Below are positions 8,074-16,634 of a stretch of 32,926 bases of DNA, one piece after another. The position numbers were made by a program, and so were the translations under genes. The stretch's first letter is position 1, and each line of letters opens with the position of its first letter. Source of the stretch: Okeania sp. SIO2F4 (GTDB lineage Bacteria > Cyanobacteriota > Cyanobacteriia > Cyanobacteriales > Microcoleaceae); the NCBI RefSeq assembly GCF_010672385.1, contig NZ_JAAHGT010000029.1, forward strand, positions 1 to 32,926. The letters run 5' to 3'. The notes under the pieces are model-generated. The model did no database searches, was not told where the DNA came from, and worked only from the letters and a program-made list of their open reading frames with translations.

Positions 8074-8513
8074 TTATGTCGGAGATTCAGGAATTGTACC
8101 TGATGTGTTTTTAAGTTTGAATATTCCTGGTGGCGAACAATGGTGGAAACGTAATGTTCGTTCTTATTTATTCTGGGAATTTGGCAAATCTCCGGATATA
8201 GTAATTGAAATTGTTTCTCCCACTCCAGGCAATGAATTAGGAAGTAAATTGACAAAGTATGCACAATTACGAATTCCTTATTATGTTGTCTACAATCCAT
8301 TCCAACAACTAAGTAAAACTTTTCTCCAAGTATTTCAACTTCATGGTAGTTCTTATATTCCGAAAAATGATGCTTGGTTTGCTGATGTTAATTTAGGATT
8401 AACTCTTTGGGATGGTGTATTTGAAAATCTGAATGGTACTTGGTTACGTTGGTGTGATGAGTCCGGAAATATAATTAAAACAGGAGATGAAATAGCAGCA
8501 GAAAAAAATCTGG

Positions 8514-8649
8514 AGATATCTCAAAAGGATACTCAGATATCTCAAAAAGATGCTGAAATATCTCAAAAGAATACTCAGATATCCCAAAAAGATGCTGAAA
8601 TATCTCAAAAGAATACTCAGATATCCCAAAAAGATGTTCAAATTAAACA
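8514..8649 (+). repeat. 42-bp coding tandem repeat giving perfect protein heptads
   Basis: The repeat encodes alternating heptads ISQKDAE and ISQKNTQ, with Ile at every seventh residue, predicting a coiled coil in the Uma2 tail. Units differ by one or two bases. Length variation by replication slippage would stay in frame. Confidence 0.85.
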
Positions 8650-8924
8650 GGCGTTATTATTGGCAATTGAAATGGGATTGAAACTCAAGTTTGGTGATGA
8701 ATATGTGGGGATATTATCTGATATTTCCCAAATAGAGAATCTGAAATTGTTGGAGGGGTTAGCGGAGCTTTGCGTCAGCAATCGCTTCTCAAATTCCTCA
8801 AATTTCCTCAACAGATGAGTAGCAAAAACTATTTTCTGAATAGCTCAAAAATAGGAACAAGGAATGCCTAGTATGAGAGCAAGATGCTCCCACTGCAATC
8901 ACTCGAACACTAAAGCGATCGCCT

Positions 8925-9478
8925 GGTTCTCCACTATAAACTATTTGGAAAAGGTGAAAAAATCGCTACTTTTGCGCCTGATGAAACCCGTTTAGGACTA
9001 AAAACAATTCCTGGTAAAAGGATAACTTTAAAGGGAGTAAAACCATGAGGATGTACCCAGTGGCAACGAAAAAAATTCTATCTCTACGGGGCAATAGAGG
9101 TAAAAACTGGAGAGAGCTATTTTTATGAATTTTCTCCAATACGATGGTCAATGTTTTCAGAGATTTATTAACCAATTATCTCAGGAATTTAGTGATAGTA
9201 TAAACTTTCTGCAGCTTGACAATGGGAGTTTTCACAAAAACGTAGATTTAAAGGAATTCATAATACCAATATTCCCACCTCCCCACAGTCGTGAACTTAA
9301 TCCTATTGAAAGTTTTTTGCAACAATTGAAGCGGGAGTTACAGTGGGAAAATTTCCAAAATCTTCAACAATTACAGCAAAAAGTTTCAGAAATTCTCCTG
9401 AAAACTGACGAGTTAGCTTTGGCATCTTTGACTAAATGGGATTATCTAATAGAAGCAATATTAAGCGCAACTTCATAG
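8925..9478 (+). pseudogene. IS630-family transposase remnant
   Basis: Fragments of a DDE transposase are readable: APDETRLGLKTIPGKR (8972-9019, first acidic residue), a stop codon at 9047-9049, then GCTQWQRKKFYLYGA. A frameshift follows near 9130-9140, and the last part continues as FLQLDNGSFHKN (second Asp) and SRELNPIESF (third acid, Glu) to a stop at 9476-9478. The N-terminal helix-turn-helix half is missing. A TAG(T)...GAGCAAGATGCTC small dispersed repeat lies just before, at 8868-8898. The gene is dead, and no element ends were found. Confidence 0.82.
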
Positions 9479-9724
9479 AGTATTTATCGATGGCGTTCGC
9501 GGAGCGTGGCGTCAGCCGTATCGCTCTATGATTTTCTTTATAGGTTTGAGCAAATACGATTACCTAGATATCTAAATAAGGAGGGTTATTTGCCTTTAAT
9601 AATACCCCGAATTAAGGTAAAAGATGGATATTTCAATATCCCAATGTCTAGGAAATTTAAAGCTGAATATGGTGCAGTAAAAATCCCTTTTCCTCAAAGA
9701 TTAGTTGATAAGAATCTCAAGAAA

Positions 9725-9749
9725 TTTTCGGCTAAGAGCCGACATGAAA
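9725..9749. repeat. 25-bp palindromic small dispersed repeat inserted in tnpB
   Basis: TTTTCGGCTAAGAGCCGACATGAAA interrupts a codon run. Without it the host reads LKEIRIIPRF-like sequence. Relatives lie at 851-875, 4987-5008 and 12168-12191. It shows that this palindrome inserts as a unit. Confidence 0.75.
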
Positions 9750-10239
9750 AGGATAATTCCTAGATTTAATGCGCTTGTTTTTGAAGTAGAATTTATTACA
9801 GAAGAGGAACCACGGCCAGTAGTAAAATCTGACAATGCACGCTTCTATAGACCTTGGTTTAGACAATAAGTGCAACTTGTGTATCAAATACTGGGTCATC
9901 ATTTATTTTGGACGGTAGAAAGCTTAAATCAATCAACCAGTGGTACAACACGCGAAAATGCTAGATTAAAATCTATAAAGGATAAACAAGGTATTAAAAC
10001 TTTAACCAAAAAGCAAGGCGCGCATTACAGTAAATCGAAACAATAAAGTTAGAGATTACTTGAAATTTAGCTGCTAGATATTTAATCAACTGGTGCATAG
10101 ATAACAATATATCCGATATTGTTGTAGGTGTTAATCCGGGCATGAAAAAAATATCAACTTAGGCAAAAAAACTAACCATAAATTTGTACAAATACCACAC
10201 AATGTCTTTAAGTTCAAACTAAAAGCTATGTTTCATTAA

Positions 10240-10397
10240 TGGATAATGAATAATGGATAATTACCTCTCCATAAAAGGTAGATGATTGACTAAAAGGAAA
10301 AAAATTATTTGTTTCTCCTTTAAAGGGGAGACCAATAAAACTGAATTATTTAATTAATAATTAATAATTATTAATTATTCAGAGGAATCTTATAGGT
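10240..10397. repeat. AT-rich inserted repeat in tnpB
   Basis: About 158 bp beginning AATGGATAATGAATAATGG and ending in TTAATTATTCAGAGGAATC separates KFKLKAM from SKASF of the TnpB relic. The arms are rich in TTAATAATTAA. A related sequence with ATAATTACCTCTTC lies at 27350-27395, and a reversed one at 17692-17720. Confidence 0.6.
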
Positions 10398-10684
10398 CTA
10401 AAGCGAGTTTTCTAGACAACGATGAGATGCCTGTTTACAATGCTGATAATCCAACAGAATATAGTTTTAGTGGCAAACGAATTAAGCGATGCAGCGCCTT
10501 CATGCGGGGGTTTCCCCCATGAGCGACTGCCTGTACGACAGGGTGGCTTGTACAAAACTAAGCAAGGAAAATTGATAAATGCTGATGCTAACGGTGCGGC
10601 AAATATTGGAGTCAAAAGCAACCTGAATGGGTTTATTCCGGACAGACGCTTAGGCATCTTTGGCTATGCCATTAAGGGTAAAAT

Positions 10685-11191
10685 TTGACGGACTTTCCTC
10701 ACGTCAAATCTATGACCCTTAAGAATCCACGCGACTTTAGTCCGTCGAGTGTCAACCATCAACAAATCCAAAACTATCTCCAAAATCAACCTATATCCTG
10801 TCCCTCCACTATCGAAACATATTGGGATAAAATTTTACCTTTCTTAGAAAACATTCACAAAATTAAACTCCTAGAAGGCCATTTTTTCCATTACTATGAA
10901 GGTTATTCCGGTAGGGTGGACTGTGTTGCCAGTTTCTACAATATCCCGTGCATTATTGAATTCAAATCTGCTAATCGAATCAAACCTTTTGCTGACGAAC
11001 CGTTACAACTGGCAGCTTATTGTGGGGTAATTAATCGTCAATATGGCCTGAGACTCAACAACGTTTTACTCATAGTTACCACTCCCCAAGAAGCTAACGC
11101 CACTTGGTTTGAACCAGATGAAGTTATGAAATATTGGCATCAGTGGCAAAAACGAGTAGCGGATTTTTGGCAATTACAGGGTGTAGCATGA
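10685..11191 (+). CDS. PD-(D/E)XK nuclease, MGME1/RecB-like, 5'-truncated by an IS605 end
   Basis: The open frame has 168 codons, but only residues from about 24 onward look native. Residues about 70-145 carry a PD-(D/E)XK core: GRVDCVASFYNIPCIIEFKS has the Asp and the E-x-K pair, followed by the helix QLAAYCGVINRQYGL and LLIVTTPQEANATWF. The pattern resembles the MGME1-like exonuclease group seen in cyanobacteria, usually longer at the N-terminus, where a helical segment precedes IQNYLQ. The first 23 residues are translated from the IS605 right end, and homology begins exactly where the mobile sequence stops (10756). So the insertion removed the native start, and expression is doubtful. A weak hairpin TGACCA...TGGTCA follows at 11193-11216. 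Confidence 0.8.
   Translation: MTDFPHVKSMTLKNPRDFSPSSVNHQQIQNYLQNQPISCPSTIETYWDKILPFLENIHKIKLLEGHFFHYYEGYSGRVDCVASFYNIPCIIEFKSANRIKPFADEPLQLAAYCGVINRQYGLRLNNVLLIVTTPQEANATWFEPDEVMKYWHQWQKRVADFWQLQGVA
10691..10755 (+). mobile_element. IS605-type right end and probable omega-RNA 3' end
   Basis: Just after the TnpB stop, AGAATCCACGCGACTTTAGT...GTCGAGTGTCAA matches the pattern of cyanobacterial IS605 right ends (imperfect stem, TTTA loop, ending GTCAA). In TnpB systems the guide RNA scaffold ends here and the next about 16 nt act as guide; here those bases (10756-10771) are nuclease-gene sequence. The element is inactive, so this is a fossil. Confidence 0.6.
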
Positions 11192-11529
11192 TTGACCACT
11201 TTTGTATCCTTTGGTCATCTTTGTTAAGCTGGATTTAATACTCTAAGTATTTCTGAAGAAAAATGAATTAATCTTTTGCCCATTCAAGGATAAAAAAAGT
11301 CTATTTATTCTGTCTGTGGGTTTTATCAGGATTTATTTTTCACCCCTCAGAAAATTTATTTAGAACATTATCAGGAACAGTTACCTCTGCCTCTAGAGAT
11401 TTTAATAAGCTGTTCCATCTATTGTGTGTTTTTTGCGGAAAAATTAGTCTATTTCTAGACGCCAATTAAATTCAACCATGGTTAAATTTTTGCTTGTGAT
11501 TTTCTTAGTAAATTTACTGAACAAGGATA
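11192..11529. other. Gene-free gap between the nuclease and DUF4258 genes
   Basis: 338 bp with a possible short hairpin at the start and no recognisable gene. The stretch 11318-11390 can be read as QDLFFTPQKIYLEHYQEQLP, possibly the start of a decayed coding region, but I cannot name it. Confidence 0.3.
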
Positions 11530-11883
11530 ATGAATATGAATCACCAACTCAGTCTAGTGCTTCAAAATGACCTAAACATTGAAAAATTAGGTTCTATTTC
11601 CGCAGTACATAATCCTAAAGATACTAATCATTTAGAACGCCGACAACAACAACGTGCTATTAGTTTACCCATGATTAAAGTTGCTATAGTTTATGGAAGT
11701 AGACAATTTAGTTATGGAGCTGTGACTTATACTTTGACGGATAAAAATTTACGCAGAACTCCTTATAGCAGGTTTATAGATGTACTGCGGGGATTGCGAG
11801 TTGTCTGTGTTAATGGGTTGCCAAATCCTAAAATTATGACTGCTTATTGGCATAATAAAACTAAGCGGAAAGTTCATAGATAG
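11530..11883 (+). CDS. DUF4258-family protein
   Basis: This 117-aa protein has a DUF4258 pattern: HLERRQQQRAISLPMIKVAI (residues about 34-53), then YGSRQFSYGAVTYTLTD and a C-terminal strand run RGLRVVCVNGLPNPKIMTAYW. The family is small, often sits beside antitoxin-like genes and is thought to share the compact nuclease-like fold of RelE/BECR toxins; no catalytic activity is proven for this group. ATG at 11530 is preceded by AAGGATA. No antitoxin-sized partner is found next to it. The flanks are mobile-element debris, consistent with an accessory or orphan gene. Confidence 0.75.
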   Translation: MNMNHQLSLVLQNDLNIEKLGSISAVHNPKDTNHLERRQQQRAISLPMIKVAIVYGSRQFSYGAVTYTLTDKNLRRTPYSRFIDVLRGLRVVCVNGLPNPKIMTAYWHNKTKRKVHR

Positions 11884-12594
11884 CTGTCTATACTGTAATT
11901 TATTGAGTAAAAAATTGGGGAAATTTAATGATTTGGTAAAACTCGCTTAAATGGTGTTGGTTAAAAATATTTGGAAAAATACAAATTCTACTATGTACCA
12001 CTTTTGCGAGTGCTATATTATCATATTTTATTGGTGAATTTGCGGTATAATACTAAATCTTCCACAATATTTGCTACATATCCTGAAAAAAGCTTTTAGG
12101 TGTTAGGTATTAGAGTTGGAGGAAAAATAGACTCTCAAATTTAAGATATTTCAATAATTAATAATTTTCATGTCGGCGACAGCTGAAACAATTAATAATT
12201 AATAATTATTGAACAGGATTTTATATAAGAATATGTTAGGATTTTCTAGTATGGGCGATCTAAATTTATTACAACCGATTTATACTAATTACCAGAAACA
12301 TTGCTATAGTTGAATTTTCTATTTCTAAATATGATTTGTTGGAGTGAATGCTCGATATTTGGTAACTTCTGTTATAAACGAACGTTATTTTTTTGATATT
12401 TTAAATCTGGCAAGATTTTTAATTAGTATTAGTTATGATAAAAATTCGTTCCCTGGTGCTACCAGAGAACGAAAAATAGTTATCCAGTTGGAGGAAAGAT
12501 TTAAAAACTGCTTTATAAAACCGACATAAAACGTCATAAGCGCGACATTTTAATGTTTACGGACGCCCTTATGCAACGTCCCTACCGTCGGCGG
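11884..12594. other. Repeat-bearing gap
   Basis: There is no convincing gene. It contains TTAATAATTA-type AT repeats (12150-12212) interrupted by TTTTCATGTCGGCGACAGCTGAAA (12168-12191), a copy of the dispersed palindrome. A GGACGCCCTTATGCAACGTCCCTACC repeat at 12560-12585 is related to 27481-27510. A 61-codon open frame at 12344-12529 has no recognisable similarity. Confidence 0.5.
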
Positions 12595-13762
12595 TTACTC
12601 ATCCACAGGCATTGACGGGTCTTGCCCGACCGCATCTGTTGAGTGCGTCTTACATTCTATTCGCGAAGCGTTTCCGCAGGAAATGGAGACCTCACCAATT
12701 AGCACTCGCTTTCTTAAATTTATACTTGCGTTTAAATCTCGATCTATTGACAAGCCACAGTCAGAGCAATCATAAGTTCTCAGACTTAATGGCATATCTT
12801 GAACATGGCCACACCTGCAGCAAGTCTTTGACGATGGAAAAAATCTATCTACTATTGCTAACTCAGAACCGTACCACTGAGTTTTATATTCAAGTTGTCG
12901 TCGAAACTCATAAAACCACTATCTACTAATTGACGCAAGCTAGCTTATGGTTAGCCAACATTCCAGTCACGTTCAAATCCTCAATAACAACAATGCCGTG
13001 GTTCTTGGCGCTTATTGTTGTCAATTTATGAAGTGCATCTTTGCGGATATCAGCTACAGGTCTATGCTGTTTAGCTAGCTTGATTACAGCTTTGTACCAA
13101 TTATTTGAATGCTTGACTTTTCTGCTAACTTGGCGTTGTAATCGGGCTAGTTTGTTTTGAGCTTTACGGTAAGGTTTAACACTTGGGAAAACTTCACCAG
13201 TGCTTAGTGTTGCTAGTGTCTTAATTCCTAAATCAACACCTACAACTTCAGTAGTTTTTTGTGTTGAAGTCGGAGTGAATTCATAACTACAGCTAAGATA
13301 CCAATCATCAGCCTGTTTGTTAATAGTTATCTTTTGAGTGGTTGCTTCGATTGGCTCATAAATTTTTACAATACCGATAACAGGTAATTTGTGACACTAA
13401 CCATTTAGTTCTATTGGTTTTCCACAATTATTAATTGTGAAAGAGTCATGTTTACCTTTCTTCTTAAATCTTGGATGTTTAGCTAGACCTTGAAAAAACC
13501 TTTTAAATCCTTCATTCAAGTTAATAAAAGCATACTGATAAACTTTAGATGATCAGCTCTTCATCCATAGATAAAGTGGTTTTGTGTGGTTGGTAAAAAC
13601 TTCTCTAAGTTTACGAGTATTAGGCTTGTAACCATCTTTATAGGCTCTTATCCACAAATTTAACCCCCAGTTCTAACGCCAGCGTGAGTAGCCCGCGTGT
13701 TGAGCCATCAGAGTTTTTTACTTATTATTTAATTTAAGTTTTCTTTTGATTGACTTGTACAT
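12595..13762 (-). pseudogene. tnpB: tnpB of an IS607-type element, degenerate
   Basis: Starting at ATG 13762 (MYKSIKRKLKLNNK), the frame is soon broken by stops, but the whole protein can be traced. AQHAGYSRW is followed by HPRFKKKGKHDSFTIN, then RuvC-I VVGVDLGIKTLATLS, RuvC-II IVVIEDLNVTGM, the zinc ribbon CCRCGHVQDM ... YDCSDCGL, and RuvC-III IDRDLNASINL. Stops occur near 13710, 13552 and 13397, and a frameshift near 12900-12950. A CGCGAAGCGTTTCCGCAGG small dispersed repeat (12661-12679) has been added to the C-terminal tail. It lies 15 bp downstream of the serine-recombinase gene, as in IS607 elements. It is inactive as nuclease, though most catalytic motifs are still readable. Confidence 0.88.
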
Positions 13763-13777
13763 ATTATCGGATCTTGT

Positions 13778-14336
13778 TCAATAGATTCGAGTGTATTTTC
13801 TCAAGCCATAAAGCCTGCTAGAAAAATAATGCAATATAGCTAATATATCTTCAACCATTTCTGCTTCTGGCGACAAATCTTTGCTATTTAAAACCATTAA
13901 CTGGCAGTCCTGTTTGTTCGCAAATCTAATTAAACAAGTCAAAACCAAATAAGCGCTAATCTATCCTTATGAGCAACTATAACCCGTTGGATTTCACCTG
14001 CAAATATTTGAGACAATAATTTTAACAGTTTTTTACGTTTAAAGTTGAAGCCACCACCTATTTCTTTAATGGTTTCAGCATGATAGATATAAACTTTGCA
14101 GTTCTGTTACTTGCCTATTCAAATCTGGTTTTTGAGCATTGCTGGACACACGACAATACAAAACAGTTTTTCTGGTGGTTGTAAGTGCACCTTGAATATA
14201 GGAGTCAATATCATAACGCCTTTGTCCTGATGGAGTTTTAATAGCATTGATTTTCCCATTTTCTTCCCATCTAACCAAAGTGCGGACATCAACTCCTAAT
14301 GTTTCAGCAGCTTAAGAGCGGTTTAACAAATTTCAC
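13778..14336 (-). pseudogene. tnpA: IS607-type serine recombinase tnpA, frameshifted
   Basis: From GTG 14336 (VKFVKP) a frameshift leads into AAETLGVDVRTLVRWEENGK, a MerR-like helix-turn-helix. It continues IKTPSGQRRYDID, then the serine recombinase core VLYCRVSSNAQKPDLNRQV with the nucleophile Ser in CRVSS. A second frameshift near 14085 restores HAETIKEIGGGFNFKRKK, then VIVAHKDRL; a third precedes EAEMVEDILAILHYFSSRLYG and the stop at 13778-13780. About 185 residues are recoverable, normal for IS607 TnpA. Three frameshifts mean it is dead. Confidence 0.88.
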
Positions 14337-14434
14337 GCTCGTTACTATTTGAGAGAATTATCGTACAATAACGCTTTATTACATAATTTGTCAACTAAGT
14401 AATTACTCCACACTTAAGAGCGAGTTTTGATTTA

Positions 14435-16228
14435 CTATTTTCCTTTATTACCAAAATAGGTATCAAAAATTGCTTTAGCAATAGGAGCAGCTCCTACCGA
14501 ACCGTAACCACCACCTTCAACTGCAACCGCTACAGCAATTTCAGGATTATAAGCAGGTGCAAAACCTATATACATTGCATTATCAGGTTGCCCTGGAAGT
14601 TCCACTGTACCTGTCTTACCCCCAGATAATGGAATAGTACCATCATTCAACCACCGAGCAGTACCCTTCCTGACTACATCAATTAATCCTTCTCGCACTG
14701 TATTAATAGTTGAAGGTTTTAGCCCTGTTTTGATTGATTTAGTAGCAGCAGTATCAGTTTGAGAAGCCAATAAATGAGGCTGCACTCGATACCCACCATT
14801 AGCGATCGTACTTACCATCACTGAAGATTCTAAAGGTGTGACTAATACCAAACCCTGACCTATTCCCATGGTAACAATATCAGCAATATGCCAAGCTTCC
14901 CCATACATTTCTTCTTTTTCCTTGGGAGTAGGGATTTGACCATGATTACCATCTAGTCCGAATAGTTTTAAGTCAATACTGCCACCAATACCTAACTCTC
15001 GCCCCCACTTAGAAATTTGTTCAGGACCAGTTTTCACACCCACTTGATAGTAAAATGTATTGCTACTGTAAGCTAAAGCATCCCGAAAACCAATTACTCC
15101 ATAACCGCCACTATGTTCGTTAAAGGTGATACCACCAATAGTCACAGCATCGTAAGTTCCCACTTTAGAGTTAGGAGAATACTTGCCAGACTGGAGTGCT
15201 GCCACAGAAGTAACAGCTTTGAAAGTGCTTCCTGGTGGATAACCCTGGAGGGCACGATTCAAAAAAGGTTTGCTTGCACCTTGGAGACGTTGCCATTTTT
15301 CGCTTGTTATTTTGCCTGCGAATATACTGGGGTTAAATGTAGGTCCGCTTGCCATTGCTAATACTTCTCCTGTTTTAGGGTTAATGGCAACTGCAGCACC
15401 CAGGCGATTTCCCAGTGCTTTTTCTGCAGCTTTTTGGATATCAATATCGATGGTTAATTTTACTGGTTTCCCTGGAGTGGGGTTTTCTACTCCCAACTCT
15501 TGAATTTCCTTACCTTTAGCATCAACTTCAATCAAACGATTACCCCAAACCCCTTCCAATGCAGAATTTGCTAAACGTTCGATTCCCATTTTTCCCACGA
15601 TCATTCCCATTGGATATTTGGGGTTAGCGATCAATTCTTCTTTGGTTGCTTCACCAGTGTATCCAAGCAAATGAGCTGCTAAACTTCCATTAGGATAGTG
15701 ACGAATGTTTTCGGTACGAACTTCTACCCCTCTTGTTTCACCAGTTTTTTCTGCTAATGCTACGAAAGTAGAGCGATCGATATTTGAGGTAATTCTGACT
15801 GGTAAGGGGGAGTTATAGCCAGTTGCTTCTAATTTGTTGATAATATCAGTAGCTGGAATATCTAAAATTGGACTAAGTTCCGTTGCTACCTCCAACCATT
15901 TTGTCGCTGAGTATTCTTGAGGCCATAAATATACAGAGCGAGAGAGACGGTTACTTGCTAATATTCTGCCTTTGCGATCGTAAATTGTACCACGACTTGC
16001 TGCTACTGGCATTAAGCGAATGCGGTTGTTTTCTGCACGTTCCCGGTTATATTCTCCCTGAACTAATTGTAATTGCACTATACGATAAGCATTGATTCCA
16101 ATCAAGTTAGTAATCACTAGCATCATTATGAATGCTTGTACCAAGCGATGACGTTTCGAGCTAGTTTGTTGCCCAGGGGTTCTGGCAACAGGGGGAAATT
16201 TAGAATATAAACCAAAATCTTGAGCCAT
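14435..16228 (-). CDS. mrdA: Penicillin-binding protein 2 (peptidoglycan D,D-transpeptidase)
   Basis: This 597-aa class B PBP cross-links peptidoglycan during side-wall growth with the elongasome. There is a short cytoplasmic N-terminus, one membrane segment at residues about 31-52, a PBP dimerisation (pedestal) domain about 65-230 starting at RGTIYDRKGRILA, and a transpeptidase domain about 270-590. The active-site motifs are complete: S334-TF-K337 in PPGSTFKAV, S388-S-N390 in AYSSNTF, and K538-T-G540 in GGKTGTVEL. Length and motif order fit PBP2 rather than FtsI. ATG at 16228 gives a sensible membrane-anchored start. No neighbour on the same strand is close; the decayed IS607 element ends shortly beyond the 3' end. 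Confidence 0.95.
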   Translation of the reverse strand: MAQDFGLYSKFPPVARTPGQQTSSKRHRLVQAFIMMLVITNLIGINAYRIVQLQLVQGEYNRERAENNRIRLMPVAASRGTIYDRKGRILASNRLSRSVYLWPQEYSATKWLEVATELSPILDIPATDIINKLEATGYNSPLPVRITSNIDRSTFVALAEKTGETRGVEVRTENIRHYPNGSLAAHLLGYTGEATKEELIANPKYPMGMIVGKMGIERLANSALEGVWGNRLIEVDAKGKEIQELGVENPTPGKPVKLTIDIDIQKAAEKALGNRLGAAVAINPKTGEVLAMASGPTFNPSIFAGKITSEKWQRLQGASKPFLNRALQGYPPGSTFKAVTSVAALQSGKYSPNSKVGTYDAVTIGGITFNEHSGGYGVIGFRDALAYSSNTFYYQVGVKTGPEQISKWGRELGIGGSIDLKLFGLDGNHGQIPTPKEKEEMYGEAWHIADIVTMGIGQGLVLVTPLESSVMVSTIANGGYRVQPHLLASQTDTAATKSIKTGLKPSTINTVREGLIDVVRKGTARWLNDGTIPLSGGKTGTVELPGQPDNAMYIGFAPAYNPEIAVAVAVEGGGYGSVGAAPIAKAIFDTYFGNKGK

Positions 16229-16634
16229 TGTTACTGCATGAGTGTTTTATCTTTATTTTTCTTTGCACTCTGCTTTTCCTCCGGAAGATTAACCACTTTT
16301 TGTGTGTATTTTTTTTGTGATGAATTACCAATTATTTAATTATATATTTTTGGCTTATAGTTCGTAGTATATATCACGACATTTTTACATTAACAAAAAG
16401 TGAAAATTTACTAAATATTTTAACAAAAATAAACTTTTTATGATGGCAATTTTTACAGCAAATAAAATTTCTTCAATTACTATCGAATCATTAGAGCAAG
16501 ATTGAAAAAAGAATATGATAAATAAGCTTAAGTGAAAATGGTTTGATTTTAATATTTATTTGACTGAAAATAGAGGATGAACACAAAAAAATGCTTAAAT
16601 TTTATTTCTCCTAACTCCTAAGCAGTCCCCTAAC
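16229..16634. other. AT-rich leader region upstream of PBP2
   Basis: About 400 bp, very AT-rich, without a gene or a clear repeat. It presumably holds the PBP2 promoter; no boxes are assigned. Confidence 0.4.

Larger units (their letters stand above)
7710..8818 (+). pseudogene. Uma2-family (DUF820) PD-(D/E)XK nuclease, split by a MITE
   Basis: The first 61 codons (7710-7892) end in GLFSY. The frame then enters an inserted element and stops at 7956-7958. Removing 185 bp (element plus one copy of its TTAT duplication) joins 7892 to 8078 in frame and gives a 307-aa protein reading FSY-VGDSGIVPDVFLSL. The Uma2 nuclease core is then present: PD in IVPDVF, DIVIEIVSP, and KLTKYAQLRIPYYVVYNP. After the core comes a heptad-repeat tail (8514-8649) and a short C-terminal helix. 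The last residues overlap a GC-rich small dispersed repeat (GGAGCTTTGCGTCAGCAATC), so the true C-terminus may be altered. The downstream piece has an internal ATG at 8105 but would lack the first catalytic region. Uma2 proteins are very abundant in cyanobacteria and their biological role is poorly known. Confidence 0.88.
9530..10690 (+). pseudogene. TnpB (IS605 OrfB) relic broken by stops and three insertions
   Basis: Homology can be followed in pieces: RLPRYLNKEGYLPLIIPRIK (9560-9619), IPMSRKFKAEYGAVKIPFPQ, PRFNALVFEVEFITEEE, the RuvC-I core IDLGLDN (about 9853-9873, in a shifted frame), then NISDIVVGVNPGMKK with a frameshift. After an interruption come SKASFLDNDEMPVYNADNP (from about 10398) and RGLYKTKQGKLINADANGAA (RuvC-III, about 10545-10604). 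Frame breaks come from a small palindrome at 9725-9749, an AT-rich insert at about 10240-10397 and a GC-rich repeat at about 10487-10543, plus several stops. The N-terminal third is missing. TnpB is an RNA-guided nuclease encoded by IS200/IS605 elements; this copy is inactive. Confidence 0.85.
12595..14400 (-). mobile_element. Decayed IS607-family element (tnpA + tnpB)
   Basis: The adjacent tnpA and tnpB relics on one strand define the element. Outer ends are not sharply visible, because IS607 elements lack terminal inverted repeats and target duplication. The left boundary is placed at the tnpB stop and the right in the 98 bp before the PBP2 stop. Confidence 0.7.

Noticed and set aside
7998-8300. 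100-codon minus-strand frame overlapping the Uma2 gene
   Set aside because: It crosses the MITE end and lies antisense to the Uma2 catalytic region; no similarity.
8444-8641. Minus-strand frame with a repetitive hydrophobic product
   Set aside because: It is the antisense reading of the Uma2 heptad repeats.
10412-10657. 81-codon minus-strand frame
   Set aside because: Antisense to the TnpB C-terminal relic and its inserted repeat.
12344-12529. 61-codon plus-strand open frame
   Set aside because: No recognisable motif, no ribosome binding site, AT-rich surroundings; left as non-coding.
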